Origin: Sphingomonas caeni | GTDB lineage: Bacteria; Pseudomonadota; Alphaproteobacteria; Sphingomonadales; Sphingomonadaceae | Length of the DNA stretch: 64,000 nt | Direction of reading: 5' to 3' | Assembly (NCBI RefSeq): GCF_026013415.1 | Contig: NZ_JAPDOK010000003.1 | Coordinates: forward strand, 520,852-584,851 | Shown here: piece by piece, positions 17,317-26,036 of the stretch | Layout: each line of letters starts with the position of its first letter | How positions within the stretch are numbered: position 1 is the first letter of the stretch | Made by a program: the position numbers and the translations under genes | Notes under the pieces: generated by a model | The model's database searches: none | What the model saw: the letters and a program-made list of their open reading frames with translations, nothing else | Told to the model about the DNA's origin: nothing

Positions 17317-17365
17317 ACCGTCATCGCTTAGCAAATGGTGGATTTACCCTGGCCGAAGCCCGGGA

Positions 17366-17851
17366 TTATTCGTCCGAGGACACGAACTGGATGAACTGGC
17401 CCGCCAGGCTCTTCCACGTATCGAGATTATCCTCGAACAGCACGCGTGGCATGCCGCCATGATCGGTGTCGAGGTCCATCTCGAGCACCGGATCGCCCTC
17501 ATCGTCATTATAGGCGAAGGCGAAGCGGTGCTTTTGGTTCCAGCCGTTCATCCGGTCGTTGCTGATCACCGGCTCGGTGAAGCCCATGTAGAATTGGAGC
17601 GTCTTGCACCCGCGGTTGTCGGTGCAATTGTAGAAGACCACCACCCAAAGCGTGCCGTCGAGGTCGCTCTTGATCATTGGATCGCCTTCGCCGTCCTTGG
17701 TCAGCTCGACGGTGAAACCCTTGTCGCGCATCACCGAAGCGATCTGCTCGGGATTGGTTGCGGAAACGAGCTGCTGCGCGCTGGCCGGAGCCGCCGCGGC
17801 GAAGCCGGCAAACAGGAACAGCGCCACAAGCGCCTGACGAAAACGGATCAT
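17366..17851 (-). CDS. YbjN domain-containing secreted protein
   Basis: 161 residues with a signal peptide (MIRFRQALVALFLFAGFAAAAPASAQ). The mature domain matches YbjN-like proteins: NPEQIASVMRDKGFTVELTKDGEGDPMI, then VVFYNCTDNRGCKTLQFYMGF with a conserved cysteine pair, NGWNQKHRFAFAYNDDEGDPVLEMDLD. E. coli YbjN affects motility and stress responses when expressed, and its molecular role is not settled. A paralogue lies at 19258-19731. The gene ends before a strong hairpin terminator. Confidence 0.85.
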   Translation of the reverse strand: MIRFRQALVALFLFAGFAAAAPASAQQLVSATNPEQIASVMRDKGFTVELTKDGEGDPMIKSDLDGTLWVVVFYNCTDNRGCKTLQFYMGFTEPVISNDRMNGWNQKHRFAFAYNDDEGDPVLEMDLDTDHGGMPRVLFEDNLDTWKSLAGQFIQFVSSDE

Positions 17852-17979
17852 AGCTTCCTCTCTCTCTGACCATCAATGCCCCCTAGGGGCTTAGGGCCTG
17901 TGGCACGGCGGCACAACCGCTGGACGAAGCGCTTTCGCCACCGCATGCTCAGATACGGAGCAAATGGGGGAGCGGACGG

Positions 17980-19236
17980 ATGCGGATGGCGAGGCTGGCG
18001 GGGGCGGGGATGGCGCTGCTGCTGTCGGGCTGCATGTTCGCGGTGGCTCCGCAGACCTTCGAGAAACCCTATGCGAGATCGGGCAGCGAGGTCCGCAAGG
18101 CGATGGCGGCGGCGCTGGAGAGCGGCGACAAGGCCGCGCTCACCCGGCGCGCGATCGAACTGGCCTGGATGGGCGGGACGCTTTCGGACGCCACGCTTGC
18201 ACGGATCGCGCCCAGCCTCGATCCGGGGGCATTCAGCCGCGCGCGGGTGAGCTGGTTGGCGGGGCGAGAGCCGCCGCTTGCCGGATTGAAGCGGCGGTTC
18301 GCGGCCAACGCCATGCCGAATGACGAGCCGGAGCCGTTCGCCCAGGTGCCCGCGGAGTATCGGCTCGTGGAGGGAATCGCCTGGGACGAGAAGACGCAGC
18401 GGCTGTTCGTCGGGACGGTGATCGAGGGACGCCTCGCCTATCGTGATCGGGACGGGAGCTGGCATGAGGTACCGGTCGGTTCGCCGCGCGGCGGCTTGTT
18501 CGGGATGGCAGTCGACGCGGAGCGCCGGCTGCTGTGGATCGCAACCGGTTCGGTCGAAGAGACGGCGGTTGCGGGCGAGCGGATGACCGGGCTGATCGCG
18601 GTCGATCTGGAGACGCTCAGGGTCGTGCGCCGCGTCCCGCTGGCGGCGGGGGCGGCCGGCGCGGCGGGCGACCTCGTGATCGCCGCCGACGGCACCGTCT
18701 ATGTCAGCAATGTCCTTTCCGGTGCGATCCATCGTTGCCGGCCCGGCTGCACGGTGCTGGAGGATTTCCTGCCCGCCGGCACGTTCCCCAATCCCCAGGG
18801 ACTGGCGGTCTCCGCCAACGGCAAGCGGCTCTACATCGCCGACTATCTCTCCGGCCTGTGGGTCGTCGATCCGCGTACGGGAGCGAAAGTGCCGATCCGG
18901 ATCGGCGAGCCGTTGATGCTCGAGGGGATCGATGGGCTGGTAATCACCCACAACAATCTGGTCGCGATCCAGAACGGCACCCGCCCGCGCAGGATCGTGC
19001 GCTTCCTTCTCGACCGCGACGGCGACCGGATCCTCGAAACCAATGTGCGCGCGACGGTCGCGCCGGAGGCGGGCGATCCGACATTGGGGGTCAACCGCGC
19101 CGCGACGGGCGAGATGTTCGTGGTCGGGGACGGGCAATGGGAGCGCTATGGCCCGGGCGGCGTCCTCAAGGACGGCGCGCCGCTGCGCCCCACGCCGATC
19201 CTTCAGGTCGCCCCGTTCGACGACATCATCATCTGA
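17980..19236 (+). CDS. Lipoprotein with SMP-30/NHL-like beta-propeller
   Basis: A 418-residue protein with lipobox LLLSGC (Cys18), so probably periplasmic and membrane-anchored. The N-terminal third is helical (about 30-105). From about 125 on it shows repeated propeller blades: GIAWDEKTQRLFVGTV, GLFGMAVDAERRLLWIATG, DLVIAADGTVYVSN, NPQGLAVSANGKRLYIADYLSGLWVVD. Such domains occur in gluconolactonase/SMP-30 enzymes and in NHL-type binding proteins; the lactonase metal residues cannot be assigned with confidence. It is flanked by the two YbjN genes on the opposite strand. Confidence 0.8.
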   Translation: MRMARLAGAGMALLLSGCMFAVAPQTFEKPYARSGSEVRKAMAAALESGDKAALTRRAIELAWMGGTLSDATLARIAPSLDPGAFSRARVSWLAGREPPLAGLKRRFAANAMPNDEPEPFAQVPAEYRLVEGIAWDEKTQRLFVGTVIEGRLAYRDRDGSWHEVPVGSPRGGLFGMAVDAERRLLWIATGSVEETAVAGERMTGLIAVDLETLRVVRRVPLAAGAAGAAGDLVIAADGTVYVSNVLSGAIHRCRPGCTVLEDFLPAGTFPNPQGLAVSANGKRLYIADYLSGLWVVDPRTGAKVPIRIGEPLMLEGIDGLVITHNNLVAIQNGTRPRRIVRFLLDRDGDRILETNVRATVAPEAGDPTLGVNRAATGEMFVVGDGQWERYGPGGVLKDGAPLRPTPILQVAPFDDIII

Positions 19237-19257
19237 GCCGCCGGAAAGGCCCGGCGC

Positions 19258-19731
19258 TCAATCGAAGATGGCCTTGGAAAAGTTGGACATGATCGCCATC
19301 CAGAATTCGATATGATCCTCGAACAGCACCGGCGACATGCCGCCATCGTCGAGATCGATGTCCATCTCGACCACCGCGTCGCCATCCTTGTCGATATAGG
19401 CGCGGCCGAAGCGGCTGTCGCGGTTCCAGGTGTTGACCTTCTCGATCGTCGCGCCGCTGTCCTTCCAATAGGACCATAGCCCCAGGGTTGTGCAATCGCG
19501 GTGCGCCGTGCAGCCATAGAAGAGGACGAGGAAGGTATAGCCCTTGCCGCTCGCCTTGATCATCGGATCGCCTTCGTCGTCCTTGGCGACCTCGGCGGTG
19601 AAACCCTTGGCGCGGATCGCGGAGGCGATCGCCTCGGGACTGGCGGCGGTGATGTTCTGCGCAAACGCAGGCTGGGCGGCGACGCCGGCAAAGGCGAGCG
19701 TGAGGGCGCATAGAAGACGTAGCATGGGCAT
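19258..19731 (-). CDS. YbjN domain-containing secreted protein (paralogue)
   Basis: 157 residues, signal MPMLRLLCALTLAFAGVAAQPAFAQ. Same architecture as 17366-17851: SPEAIASAIRAKGFTAEVAKDDEGDPMI, VLFYGCTAHRDCTTLGLW with the same cysteine pair, and NTWNRDSRFGRAYIDKDGDAVVEMDID. The ATG at 19731 is preceded by a GGAGGG box. The two copies are on the same strand with the beta-propeller lipoprotein gene between them, which suggests duplication followed by insertion or rearrangement (inference). Confidence 0.85.
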   Translation of the reverse strand: MPMLRLLCALTLAFAGVAAQPAFAQNITAASPEAIASAIRAKGFTAEVAKDDEGDPMIKASGKGYTFLVLFYGCTAHRDCTTLGLWSYWKDSGATIEKVNTWNRDSRFGRAYIDKDGDAVVEMDIDLDDGGMSPVLFEDHIEFWMAIMSNFSKAIFD

Positions 19732-19857
19732 GATGATCCCTCCCCGTGGAATGCGCGCCGGAGAATAACCGATGCCGGGCCGCGTGCAACGGCCAAACCA
19801 TTGAGCTTGCAGGGCCGGGCTGCGCCGCTATCCTGCCGCCGTGGAGGGACAGAGCTC

Positions 19858-20331
19858 ATGAAATGGACGGCGATGATCGCGCTCGCGCTGGCGGGCATTC
19901 CGGTGGCGGCGCAGGCGCAGACCCAGGTCGACGAGAAGGTCGGCAGCTGGTCCGTCCAGGGCAAGGGTGGCGATTGCATCGTCGGCACCTTCCAGCCGGG
20001 CGGCATGGTGATGGTCACCGCGCCGGCATCGGGCGGGGAGAATCACGGCGGCTTCATGATCTCGCAGCGTGAGATCGAGGTTCCCGATGGGCCGGGCGCC
20101 ACGCTCGAAACCACGGGTACCGGCTCCTTCAGCGGCACGCGTCCGATGATCGGCTATAGCGATGTGCCCGCCTATTGGGTTTCCTTCCCGAGCGACGACA
20201 CGATCGACGGCTTTTCGGACAATTTCCGCGTCAAGGTCAGCCGCGACGGCGAGACGATCATCGACGTTTCGGTGAGCGGTTTCACCGAGGCGCGCGCCGC
20301 GCTCCGGCGGTGCATCGCGAAGACCCGCTAG
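19858..20331 (+). CDS. Secreted protein, family shared with 15248-15703
   Basis: 157 residues with signal MKWTAMIALALAGIPVAAQAQ. The mature part carries GGDCIVGTFQPGGMVMV and ends VSVSGFTEARAALRRCIAKTR, matching the paralogue at 15248 in layout and in the two terminal cysteines. GGAGGG lies just before the ATG at 19858. Function unknown. It is the last gene before the nuo operon, and no terminator hairpin is evident in the 110 bases between. Confidence 0.75.
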   Translation: MKWTAMIALALAGIPVAAQAQTQVDEKVGSWSVQGKGGDCIVGTFQPGGMVMVTAPASGGENHGGFMISQREIEVPDGPGATLETTGTGSFSGTRPMIGYSDVPAYWVSFPSDDTIDGFSDNFRVKVSRDGETIIDVSVSGFTEARAALRRCIAKTR

Positions 20332-20352
20332 GCCCGCTGCGCCCGGGCTAAT

Positions 20353-20367
20353 TGCGAGTCATTCTCA
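20353..20367. promoter_or_regulatory. Possible Fur/iron-type operator upstream of nuoA
   Basis: TGCGAGTCATTCTCA is an imperfect dyad (five of seven arm positions) that resembles the TGAGAATGACTCGCA-type sites found before iron-regulated genes in proteobacteria. It lies 75-90 bases before the nuoA start. Complex I carries many iron-sulfur clusters, so control by iron is plausible, but this is inference from a single short match. Confidence 0.3.
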
Positions 20368-20441
20368 CTCTCCGGGGCGTTGCGTCATGGTGCGCTCGGT
20401 CCTAAAGCCCGGGGCAGATTCCGCATCCGCGAGAAGAGCCC

Positions 20442-20837
20442 TTGGTCGACCTGTCACAATATCTGCCGATCCTGTTGTTTCTGGGCGTCGCGGTGGCGCT
20501 GTCGACCGCTTTCGTGGTCTTGCCGATGATCGCCGCCCGCTTCACCGGGGCGCACAAGCCATATCCTGAGAAACTCACCGAATATGAGTGCGGCTTCCCG
20601 GCCTTCGAGGACAGCCGCAGCCAGTTCGACGTGCGCTTCTATCTGGTCGCGATCCTCTTCATCGTCTTCGATCTGGAGGCCGCGTTCCTCTATCCCTGGG
20701 CGGTGTCGGTCTTCAAACTCGGGATCCATGACAAGGGCGTCGCCTGGGCGGCCTGGATCTCGATGATGATCTTTATCGTCGAGCTGGCGCTCGGCCTTGT
20801 CTATGCGTGGAAAAAGGGAGCGCTGGAGTGGGAGTAG
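20442..20837 (+). CDS. nuoA: NADH-quinone oxidoreductase subunit A
   Basis: First subunit of the proton-pumping complex I in the inner membrane. 131 residues, three membrane segments, and the conserved loop [43 protein letters not shown] (about 45-88) with the acidic residues near quinone. The start is a TTG at 20442; no ATG or GTG fits the conserved N terminus. It overlaps nuoB by ten bases. Confidence 0.96.
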   Translation: MVDLSQYLPILLFLGVAVALSTAFVVLPMIAARFTGAHKPYPEKLTEYECGFPAFEDSRSQFDVRFYLVAILFIVFDLEAAFLYPWAVSVFKLGIHDKGVAWAAWISMMIFIVELALGLVYAWKKGALEWE

Positions 20838-21364
20838 AGCTTAGCCCGCCGGCGCCGGGCACCTTGCCCGACGTCAGCTTCCTCAACGACATCAATGCCG
20901 AGCTGGGCGACAAGGGCTTCCTCGTTACCTCGACCGAGGATCTGTTCCAATGGGCGCGCACCGGCTCCTTGTGGTGGATGACCTTCGGGCTCGCCTGCTG
21001 CGCGGTCGAAATGATCCATGTGAACATGCCGCGCTACGACATGGAGCGCTTCGGCGCCGCGCCGCGCGCCTCTCCGCGGCAGAGCGACGTGATGATCGTC
21101 GCGGGGACGCTGTGCAACAAGATGGCCCCGGCGCTGCGCCGCGTCTACGACCAGATGTCGGAGCCCAAATACGTGATCTCGATGGGCTCGTGCGCCAATG
21201 GCGGCGGCTATTATCACTATAGCTACAGCGTCGTGCGCGGCTGCGACCGGATCGTGCCCGTGGACATCTACGTCCCCGGCTGCCCGCCGACCGCCGAGGC
21301 CTTGCTCTATGGGATCATGCAGCTCCAGCGGAAGATCCGCCGTTCGGGGACGATCGAGCGGTGA
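20828..21364 (+). CDS. nuoB: NADH-quinone oxidoreductase subunit B
   Basis: Carries cluster N2, the last iron-sulfur centre before quinone. 178 residues from a GTG at 20828 that is preceded by GGGAG; a GTG seven codons earlier lacks spacing. N2 ligands: the vicinal cysteines in [10 protein letters not shown], then GTLCNK, and GSCANGGG...[10 protein letters not shown]. It overlaps nuoA by ten bases, and its TGA overlaps the GTG of the next, non-complex I gene. Confidence 0.97.
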   Translation: MGVELSPPAPGTLPDVSFLNDINAELGDKGFLVTSTEDLFQWARTGSLWWMTFGLACCAVEMIHVNMPRYDMERFGAAPRASPRQSDVMIVAGTLCNKMAPALRRVYDQMSEPKYVISMGSCANGGGYYHYSYSVVRGCDRIVPVDIYVPGCPPTAEALLYGIMQLQRKIRRSGTIER

Positions 21365-21918
21365 GGAACACACTTTCCATCAGAATGCTGAGTGCCGCAC
21401 TGGCGCTGATGGTCGGCGCTAGCGCTGCGTTCGCCGCGACTACGGACGTATGGACGCGCTCTGCGCCGCCCAACGGGGCCTTCTCTGTCGAGACGCCGTG
21501 CACCGCGTCCGAAATCAACGCGCTGAAGAACCCGCCCGGCGATGCCATGCCGATGAAGGTCGAGCCAGACGCGCGCCTGATCTGCAAGAAGGGGAAGATC
21601 CTCTTCTTCGCGGGACAGGCCGCTGTCGGTGCGTTGCCTGCGGGCGTGACTTCAATCTTCGATAGGATCGCCGATGGCGTTACCGCCGACGGAGGCGCGA
21701 AGGGCAAGCCGCGCACTCTCACCATCGATGGCCATCGTGCGCTGATCAATCGCGACGATTCTGAGGGCCCGATGGCGCAGACCGGCGTCATCGAAGTCGA
21801 TGCGAGAACGATCATCGTGTTGGTGGCAGGTGTCGAACAAGGCAGCGATATCAGTCCAGTGGATCAAGGCAAGATGATCGACCGCTTCTATGGCTCGATC
21901 CGGGTGATCGCCAAATGA
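21361..21918 (+). CDS. nuo cargo 1: secreted protein between nuoB and nuoC
   Basis: 185 residues from a GTG that overlaps the nuoB stop (GTGA). Signal peptide [16 protein letters not shown]; an ATG at 21385 would still leave this signal. Mature part: [17 protein letters not shown], then [17 protein letters not shown], ending [10 protein letters not shown]. Two cysteines may pair. The sequence looks like a small periplasmic beta domain and is not a complex I subunit known to me. It overlaps nuoC by four bases, so it is made from the same transcript. Possible role in assembly or in envelope function; nothing in the sequence decides. Confidence 0.75.
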   Translation: MRNTLSIRMLSAALALMVGASAAFAATTDVWTRSAPPNGAFSVETPCTASEINALKNPPGDAMPMKVEPDARLICKKGKILFFAGQAAVGALPAGVTSIFDRIADGVTADGGAKGKPRTLTIDGHRALINRDDSEGPMAQTGVIEVDARTIIVLVAGVEQGSDISPVDQGKMIDRFYGSIRVIAK

Positions 21919-22619
21919 CCTTGCTCCATTCCGCTCCGAAATACGTCTCGAACGACGGCGTGATCGATGCCGCCAAAGCTGCGCTCGGCGACATGCTGCT
22001 CGCGTCCGAGGACAAGGTGGGCGAGGTCAACCTCACCATCGACCGACCGCGGCTCGTCGAGGCGATGATCGCGCTCCGCGACACCAAAGGCCTCGAATAT
22101 CAGCAGTGCATGGAGATCGCCGGGGTCGACTATCTCGACCGCGCCGAGCGCTTCGATGTCGTCTATTGCCTGCTCAGCCTCACCCGCAATCACCGCATCA
22201 AGGTCCGCGTGACCACCGACGAGGTGAAACCGGTCCCCTCGGTCACCTCTATCTGGCCGGTCGCGGGCTGGCTCGAGCGCGAGGTGTACGACATGTACGG
22301 CGTGCTGTTCGAGGGTAATACCGACCTGCGCCGCATCCTCACCGATTACGGCTTCCAGGGGCATCCGCAGCGCAAGGACTTCCCGCTCACCGGCTATGTC
22401 GAGCTGCGCTATTCCGAAGAGGCCAAGCGCGTCGTCTATTCGCCGGTCGAGCTGGCGCAGGACTTCCGCAACTTCGACTTCATGAGCCCGTGGGAAGGGG
22501 CGGAATATATCCTGCCGGGTGACGAGAAGGCGCCCGCAGCGCCACCCGCGCCTGCTCCCGCGCCGCCGCCGCCCGAAGCCGCCAAGCCCAAGCGCGCCGC
22601 GAAGGGGGCGAAGAAATGA
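21915..22619 (+). CDS. nuoC: NADH-quinone oxidoreductase subunit C
   Basis: Part of the peripheral arm near the quinone site. 234 residues with the family core: [43 protein letters not shown] (about 112-133), [23 protein letters not shown]. After the normal end (about residue 200) there is an extra 30-residue tail rich in Ala, Pro and Lys ([16 protein letters not shown] and following), which may be a flexible linker or nucleic-acid-like basic tail. Overlaps nuoD by four bases. Confidence 0.96.
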   Translation: MTLLHSAPKYVSNDGVIDAAKAALGDMLLASEDKVGEVNLTIDRPRLVEAMIALRDTKGLEYQQCMEIAGVDYLDRAERFDVVYCLLSLTRNHRIKVRVTTDEVKPVPSVTSIWPVAGWLEREVYDMYGVLFEGNTDLRRILTDYGFQGHPQRKDFPLTGYVELRYSEEAKRVVYSPVELAQDFRNFDFMSPWEGAEYILPGDEKAPAAPPAPAPAPPPPEAAKPKRAAKGAKK

Positions 22620-23827
22620 GCATCATCGAGCGCGATCCCGCCATCGCTAGCGACACCGAGATCCAGAACTATACGATCAATTTCGGCCCCCAGCATCCGG
22701 CCGCGCATGGCGTGCTGCGCCTGGTGATGGAGCTGGACGGCGAGATCGTCGAGCGGCTCGATCCGCATATCGGCCTGCTCCATCGCGGCACCGAGAAGCT
22801 GATCGAGTACAAGACCTATCAGCAGGCTTTGCCCTATTTCGACCGGCTCGATTACTGTTCGCCGCTGTGCATGGAGCACAGCTTCGTCCTCGCGGTCGAG
22901 AAATTGCTCAACCTCGAAGTGCCGATCCGCGCGCAATATCTCCGCGTCTTCTTCGCCGAGCTGACGCGCATCTCGAACCACATGCTCAACCTGGGCAGCC
23001 ACGTCATGGACGTCGGCGCGATGACGCCGAACCTGTGGATGTTCGAGCTGCGCGAGGATTGCCTCAACTTCTTCGAGCGCGTTTCGGGTGCGCGGATGCA
23101 CTCCAACTATTTCCGCGTCGGCGGGGTGCACCAGGATGCGCCGCTCAAGCTGCTGACCGATATCGCCGACTGGCTCGACACGCGGCTGCCCAAATTGTTC
23201 GGCGACGCGATCAGCCTCGTCGCCGAGAACCGCATCTTCAAGCAGCGCAACGTCGATATCGCCATCGTCAGCCGCGACGACGCGATCCGCTGGGGCTTTT
23301 CGGGCCCGATGATCCGCGGCGCGGGCATCCCCTGGGACCTGCGCAAGTCGCAGCCCTATGAGGTCTATGACCGGATGGAGTTCGACGTGCCCGTCGGCAC
23401 GCGCGGCGATTGCTATGACCGGTTCATGGTCCGCGTCGAGGAAGTCTATCAGTCGGCGCGCATCATGAAGCAGTGCCTTGCGCAGATGCCCGAGGGCCCG
23501 ATCATGACGCTCGACCGCAAGATCGGCCCGCCCAAGCGCGGCGAGATGAAGCAGTCGATGGAAGCGCTGATCCACCACTTCAAGCTCTTTACCGAGGGCT
23601 TCCACGTCCCCGCGGGCGAGGTCTATGTCGCGACCGAGAGCCCCAAGGGCGAGTTCGGCGTCTATCTGGTCGCCGACGGCACCAACAAGCCGTACCGCTG
23701 CAAGATCCGCCCGACCGCGTTCAGCCACCTCCAGGCGATGGGATACATGTCCAAGGGCCATATGCTCGCAGACACGACGGCGATCCTCGGCGCGCTCGAT
23801 ATCGTGTTCGGGGAGTGCGACCGGTGA
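22616..23827 (+). CDS. nuoD: NADH-quinone oxidoreductase subunit D
   Basis: The 49-kDa-type subunit that forms the quinone cavity with NuoB. 403 residues, start ATG overlapping the nuoC stop. Conserved features: [22 protein letters not shown] (quinone-gate region, about 22-43), [28 protein letters not shown] segment, and the C terminus [27 protein letters not shown]. The stop overlaps the GTG of the first gene in the D-E insertion. Confidence 0.97.
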   Translation: MSIIERDPAIASDTEIQNYTINFGPQHPAAHGVLRLVMELDGEIVERLDPHIGLLHRGTEKLIEYKTYQQALPYFDRLDYCSPLCMEHSFVLAVEKLLNLEVPIRAQYLRVFFAELTRISNHMLNLGSHVMDVGAMTPNLWMFELREDCLNFFERVSGARMHSNYFRVGGVHQDAPLKLLTDIADWLDTRLPKLFGDAISLVAENRIFKQRNVDIAIVSRDDAIRWGFSGPMIRGAGIPWDLRKSQPYEVYDRMEFDVPVGTRGDCYDRFMVRVEEVYQSARIMKQCLAQMPEGPIMTLDRKIGPPKRGEMKQSMEALIHHFKLFTEGFHVPAGEVYVATESPKGEFGVYLVADGTNKPYRCKIRPTAFSHLQAMGYMSKGHMLADTTAILGALDIVFGECDR

Positions 23828-24252
23828 GGGCGGCTTCGGCCCTTCTTGTTGCGGCGTCGCTCAGCTTCGCCGGAACGGCGAACGCGCAGAGCGGGCCATC
23901 CCCGGCGTTGAATACTTACATCGATTATTTGGTGGGTAGAACCGACGCGCTGGACGTATCGGTTCCTCGGACTTTTTTGTTCGTTGATACTACTGGTCAG
24001 AGCAAAGCCCGCCCAATCGAAGAATTGCGCCCTCTGATTTTCGGTTGTGACTGGACGGGCCGTACTGCCACCGGATGGGAGCCGTACGAGCTTCAGTGGA
24101 GTGGCCATTGCTCAAAAAGCGACCCCGGGGAGACCATTTTGGTCATCTTAAGGGGCACTCGCACCAGTGTTGAGCGGGTCGAAGTGCGTATCGGCAATGG
24201 GCAAATGATATTTCCGCCGGCCCCGTCGCGCTCTGCAGGGAAGTCGGACTGA
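23824..24252 (+). CDS. nuo cargo 2: secreted protein, lower-GC, D-E gap
   Basis: 142 residues from a GTG overlapping the nuoD stop. Signal [22 protein letters not shown]. The mature part ([18 protein letters not shown], then LIFGCDW...[21 protein letters not shown]) has the helix-then-strands order of NTF2-like domains and two cysteines. Codon use differs from its neighbours: many A/T-ending codons (for example AATACTTACATCGATTAT near 23910), a sign of later acquisition. Not recognised as a named family. TGATG junction to the next gene. Confidence 0.7.
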   Translation: MRAASALLVAASLSFAGTANAQSGPSPALNTYIDYLVGRTDALDVSVPRTFLFVDTTGQSKARPIEELRPLIFGCDWTGRTATGWEPYELQWSGHCSKSDPGETILVILRGTRTSVERVEVRIGNGQMIFPPAPSRSAGKSD

Positions 24253-24602
24253 TGACTGGTACGCTTCTCTCCTCCCGCCTCGACCTCGTCGACCGGCTGA
24301 TGGGTCACTATAACGCCCTCGACGCGGACGCTTATGCCGACATGTTCGCTGAGGGCGGCAGCGAGGCGATGTATCGCGGCGACGTGGTTCGCGCGGGCCG
24401 CGAAGGCGTGCGCAGCGGCATGAAGGCGGTGTTCGCCGAATTCCCCGAGAACCGCGCCGATGTGCTCCAGAAATTCCAGCTGGGCGACCGGGTCGTCCTG
24501 CACGAACGCGTCTATCGCTCCAGCACCGCCGAGCCCTTCGAGGTGATGACTGTCTATTCGTTCGATGGGGATCTGGTCGAGCGCGTGGAGTTCATCCGGT
24601 GA
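24252..24602 (+). CDS. nuo cargo 3: SnoaL/NTF2-like protein, D-E gap
   Basis: 116 residues with no signal peptide, unlike both neighbours, so probably cytoplasmic. It matches the SnoaL-like NTF2 fold: LDLVDRLMGHYNALDADAYADMFAEG, VRSGMKAVFAEFPE, FEVMTVYSFDGDLVERVEFIR. The fold binds small molecules or acts as isomerase/hydrolase; the substrate is unknown. The ATG shares a base with the upstream stop, and its own TGA shares a base with the next ATG. Confidence 0.8.
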   Translation: MTGTLLSSRLDLVDRLMGHYNALDADAYADMFAEGGSEAMYRGDVVRAGREGVRSGMKAVFAEFPENRADVLQKFQLGDRVVLHERVYRSSTAEPFEVMTVYSFDGDLVERVEFIR

Positions 24603-25033
24603 TGCGCCGCACGTCGATCCTGCTTGGCCTCGCTGCCTGCGCGCTTGCGCTGCCTGGATATGCGGTTGCAGGGGATCAGACCGCCGATGTTGCGCTGGTT
24701 GCCCGCTATCTCGACATGCTGCGGAGCGGCAAGGACGCAAACGCGTTGCTCAGCGATGCGCCGATGCTGATCGATTCCAAGACGCAGCAGCCCCGGCCGC
24801 TCGCCCAGTTCGTTACCTATGCAAATGCGTGCCAGATCAAGGAAATCAGAGCGATTCCCGTGTCTAGCCGCTCCCGCATGCCGATAGGCGTCACTTGGGG
24901 CTGCGGCCCGCACGCGACGCAGGAGCGTAGCGCATCCTTCTGGTTTGAAGGCGACCGGATCAGCAAGATCAGCTGGGGAGAGCCCTTGGTGATCCAGATC
25001 GCGCCCATGCCAACGCCCAATGGACAGAATTGA
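24602..25033 (+). CDS. nuo cargo 4: secreted NTF2-like protein, D-E gap
   Basis: 143 residues from the ATG at 24602 (TGATG with the preceding stop; a GTG one codon earlier is the alternative). Signal MRRTSILLGLAACALALPGYAVAG. Mature part: VALVARYLDMLRSGKDANALLSD, CQIKEIRAIPV, WGCGPHATQERSASFWFEGDRISKISWGE. The last segment is the typical terminal strand pair of an NTF2-like domain. Two cysteines may pair. It ends in a TGATG with nuoE. Confidence 0.72.
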   Translation: MRRTSILLGLAACALALPGYAVAGDQTADVALVARYLDMLRSGKDANALLSDAPMLIDSKTQQPRPLAQFVTYANACQIKEIRAIPVSSRSRMPIGVTWGCGPHATQERSASFWFEGDRISKISWGEPLVIQIAPMPTPNGQN

Positions 25034-25704
25034 TGGCTGAAAAACCCCCTCTCGAAGACACGCCGGAGCTTCGCGCTCGCTGGGGCGGCTTCGCCTGGAC
25101 GCCTGAGAATGCCGCCAAGGCCAACGAGATCCTCGCGCGCTATCCCGCGGGGCGCCAGCAGTCGTGCACCATCCCCTTCCTCGACCTCGCCCAGCGCCAG
25201 GTGGGGGCGGAGACCAATACGCAGGGCTGGCTGCCGATCCCGGTGATCGAGTTCGTCGCGCGCCAGCTCGAGCTGCCCTATATCCGCCTGCTCGAGGTCG
25301 CGAGCTTCTACACCATGTTCAACCTGCATCCGGTGGGCCGCTACCATGTGCAGGTCTGCGGCACGACGCCGTGCTGGCTGCGCGGGTCGGACGATGTCTT
25401 CAAGGCGTGCAAGGCGCGTGGCATGAAGAAGGGCCACACCACCGAGGACGGGCTGTTCACTCTCACCGAGGTCGAGTGCATGGGCAATTGCTCGTCGGCG
25501 CCGATGGTGCAGATCAACGACGATAATTACGAGGATCTCGATTACGACCGCACCGCGGCGATCCTCGACGCGCTGGCGAAGGGCGAGACTCCCAAGACGG
25601 GCACCCAGGAGCCCGGCCGCCACACCGTCGAGCCGCTCGGCGGCCCGACCAGCCTCACGGCAATGGTGTCCGAGAACCACGATTATCGGGGAGAATGGGC
25701 ATGA
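25033..25704 (+). CDS. nuoE: NADH-quinone oxidoreductase subunit E
   Basis: Holds the [2Fe-2S] cluster N1a of the NADH-input module. 223 residues. Cluster ligands are seen in VQVCGTTPCWLRG and LTEVECMGNCSSAP. N-terminal helices ENAAKANEILARYPAGRQQS are typical. The start is the ATG at 25033 that shares a base with the upstream stop; a TTG one codon earlier is possible. Its stop overlaps the next small membrane-protein gene by four bases. Confidence 0.96.
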   Translation: MAEKPPLEDTPELRARWGGFAWTPENAAKANEILARYPAGRQQSCTIPFLDLAQRQVGAETNTQGWLPIPVIEFVARQLELPYIRLLEVASFYTMFNLHPVGRYHVQVCGTTPCWLRGSDDVFKACKARGMKKGHTTEDGLFTLTEVECMGNCSSAPMVQINDDNYEDLDYDRTAAILDALAKGETPKTGTQEPGRHTVEPLGGPTSLTAMVSENHDYRGEWA

Positions 25705-25865
25705 ACGGCGACAACAAGAACCTGATCATCACGATCCTCGCCATCATCGGCGGGCTCGTCGTGCTGGGCTGGTTCCTGCGGCTCACTTTCGCGCTGCTCG
25801 GGCCGCTCTTCTTCATTGGTGCGGCGGTGCTGATCTACCTCATGTTCTTCAAGCGGAACCGATAG
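25701..25865 (+). CDS. nuo cargo 5: small two-helix membrane protein, E-F gap
   Basis: 54 residues: MNGDNKNLIITILAIIGGLV opens the first membrane helix, followed by FALLGPLFFIGAAVLIYLM as the second and a basic tail FKRNR. The ATGA overlap with nuoE and the immediately adjacent next start show that it is translated as part of the operon. It could be an accessory or assembly subunit of complex I (inference); no family is recognised. Confidence 0.7.
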   Translation: MNGDNKNLIITILAIIGGLVVLGWFLRLTFALLGPLFFIGAAVLIYLMFFKRNR

Positions 25866-26036
25866 ATGCCCAAGGCAGCAAAGACCGGGGTCCCGATCCT
25901 CGGTGTCATCTTCCTGGCGCTGGCGCTCTTCAAGTTCGTCCAGGGTGATTCCTGGGTGGTCTGGTTCGTGCTGGGATTCGTGTTCGGCGGCTTCGGCATC
26001 TTCAATCTGAACCGGCGAGGGGGGAACCAGACGTGA
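25866..26036 (+). CDS. nuo cargo 6: small membrane protein, E-F gap
   Basis: 56 residues, starting directly after the preceding TAG with no gap. Two hydrophobic stretches, [18 protein letters not shown] and [16 protein letters not shown], ending [10 protein letters not shown]. Its TGA overlaps the GTG of nuoF. Of the same size class as the gene before it but without obvious sequence similarity beyond hydrophobicity. Confidence 0.68.
   Translation: MPKAAKTGVPILGVIFLALALFKFVQGDSWVVWFVLGFVFGGFGIFNLNRRGGNQT

Noticed and set aside
17880..17979. GCCCCCTAGGGGCTTAGGGCCTGTGG as a possible IS end similar to the one at 63909
   Set aside because: Only GGGCCTGT is shared, there is no matching second end or transposase remnant nearby.
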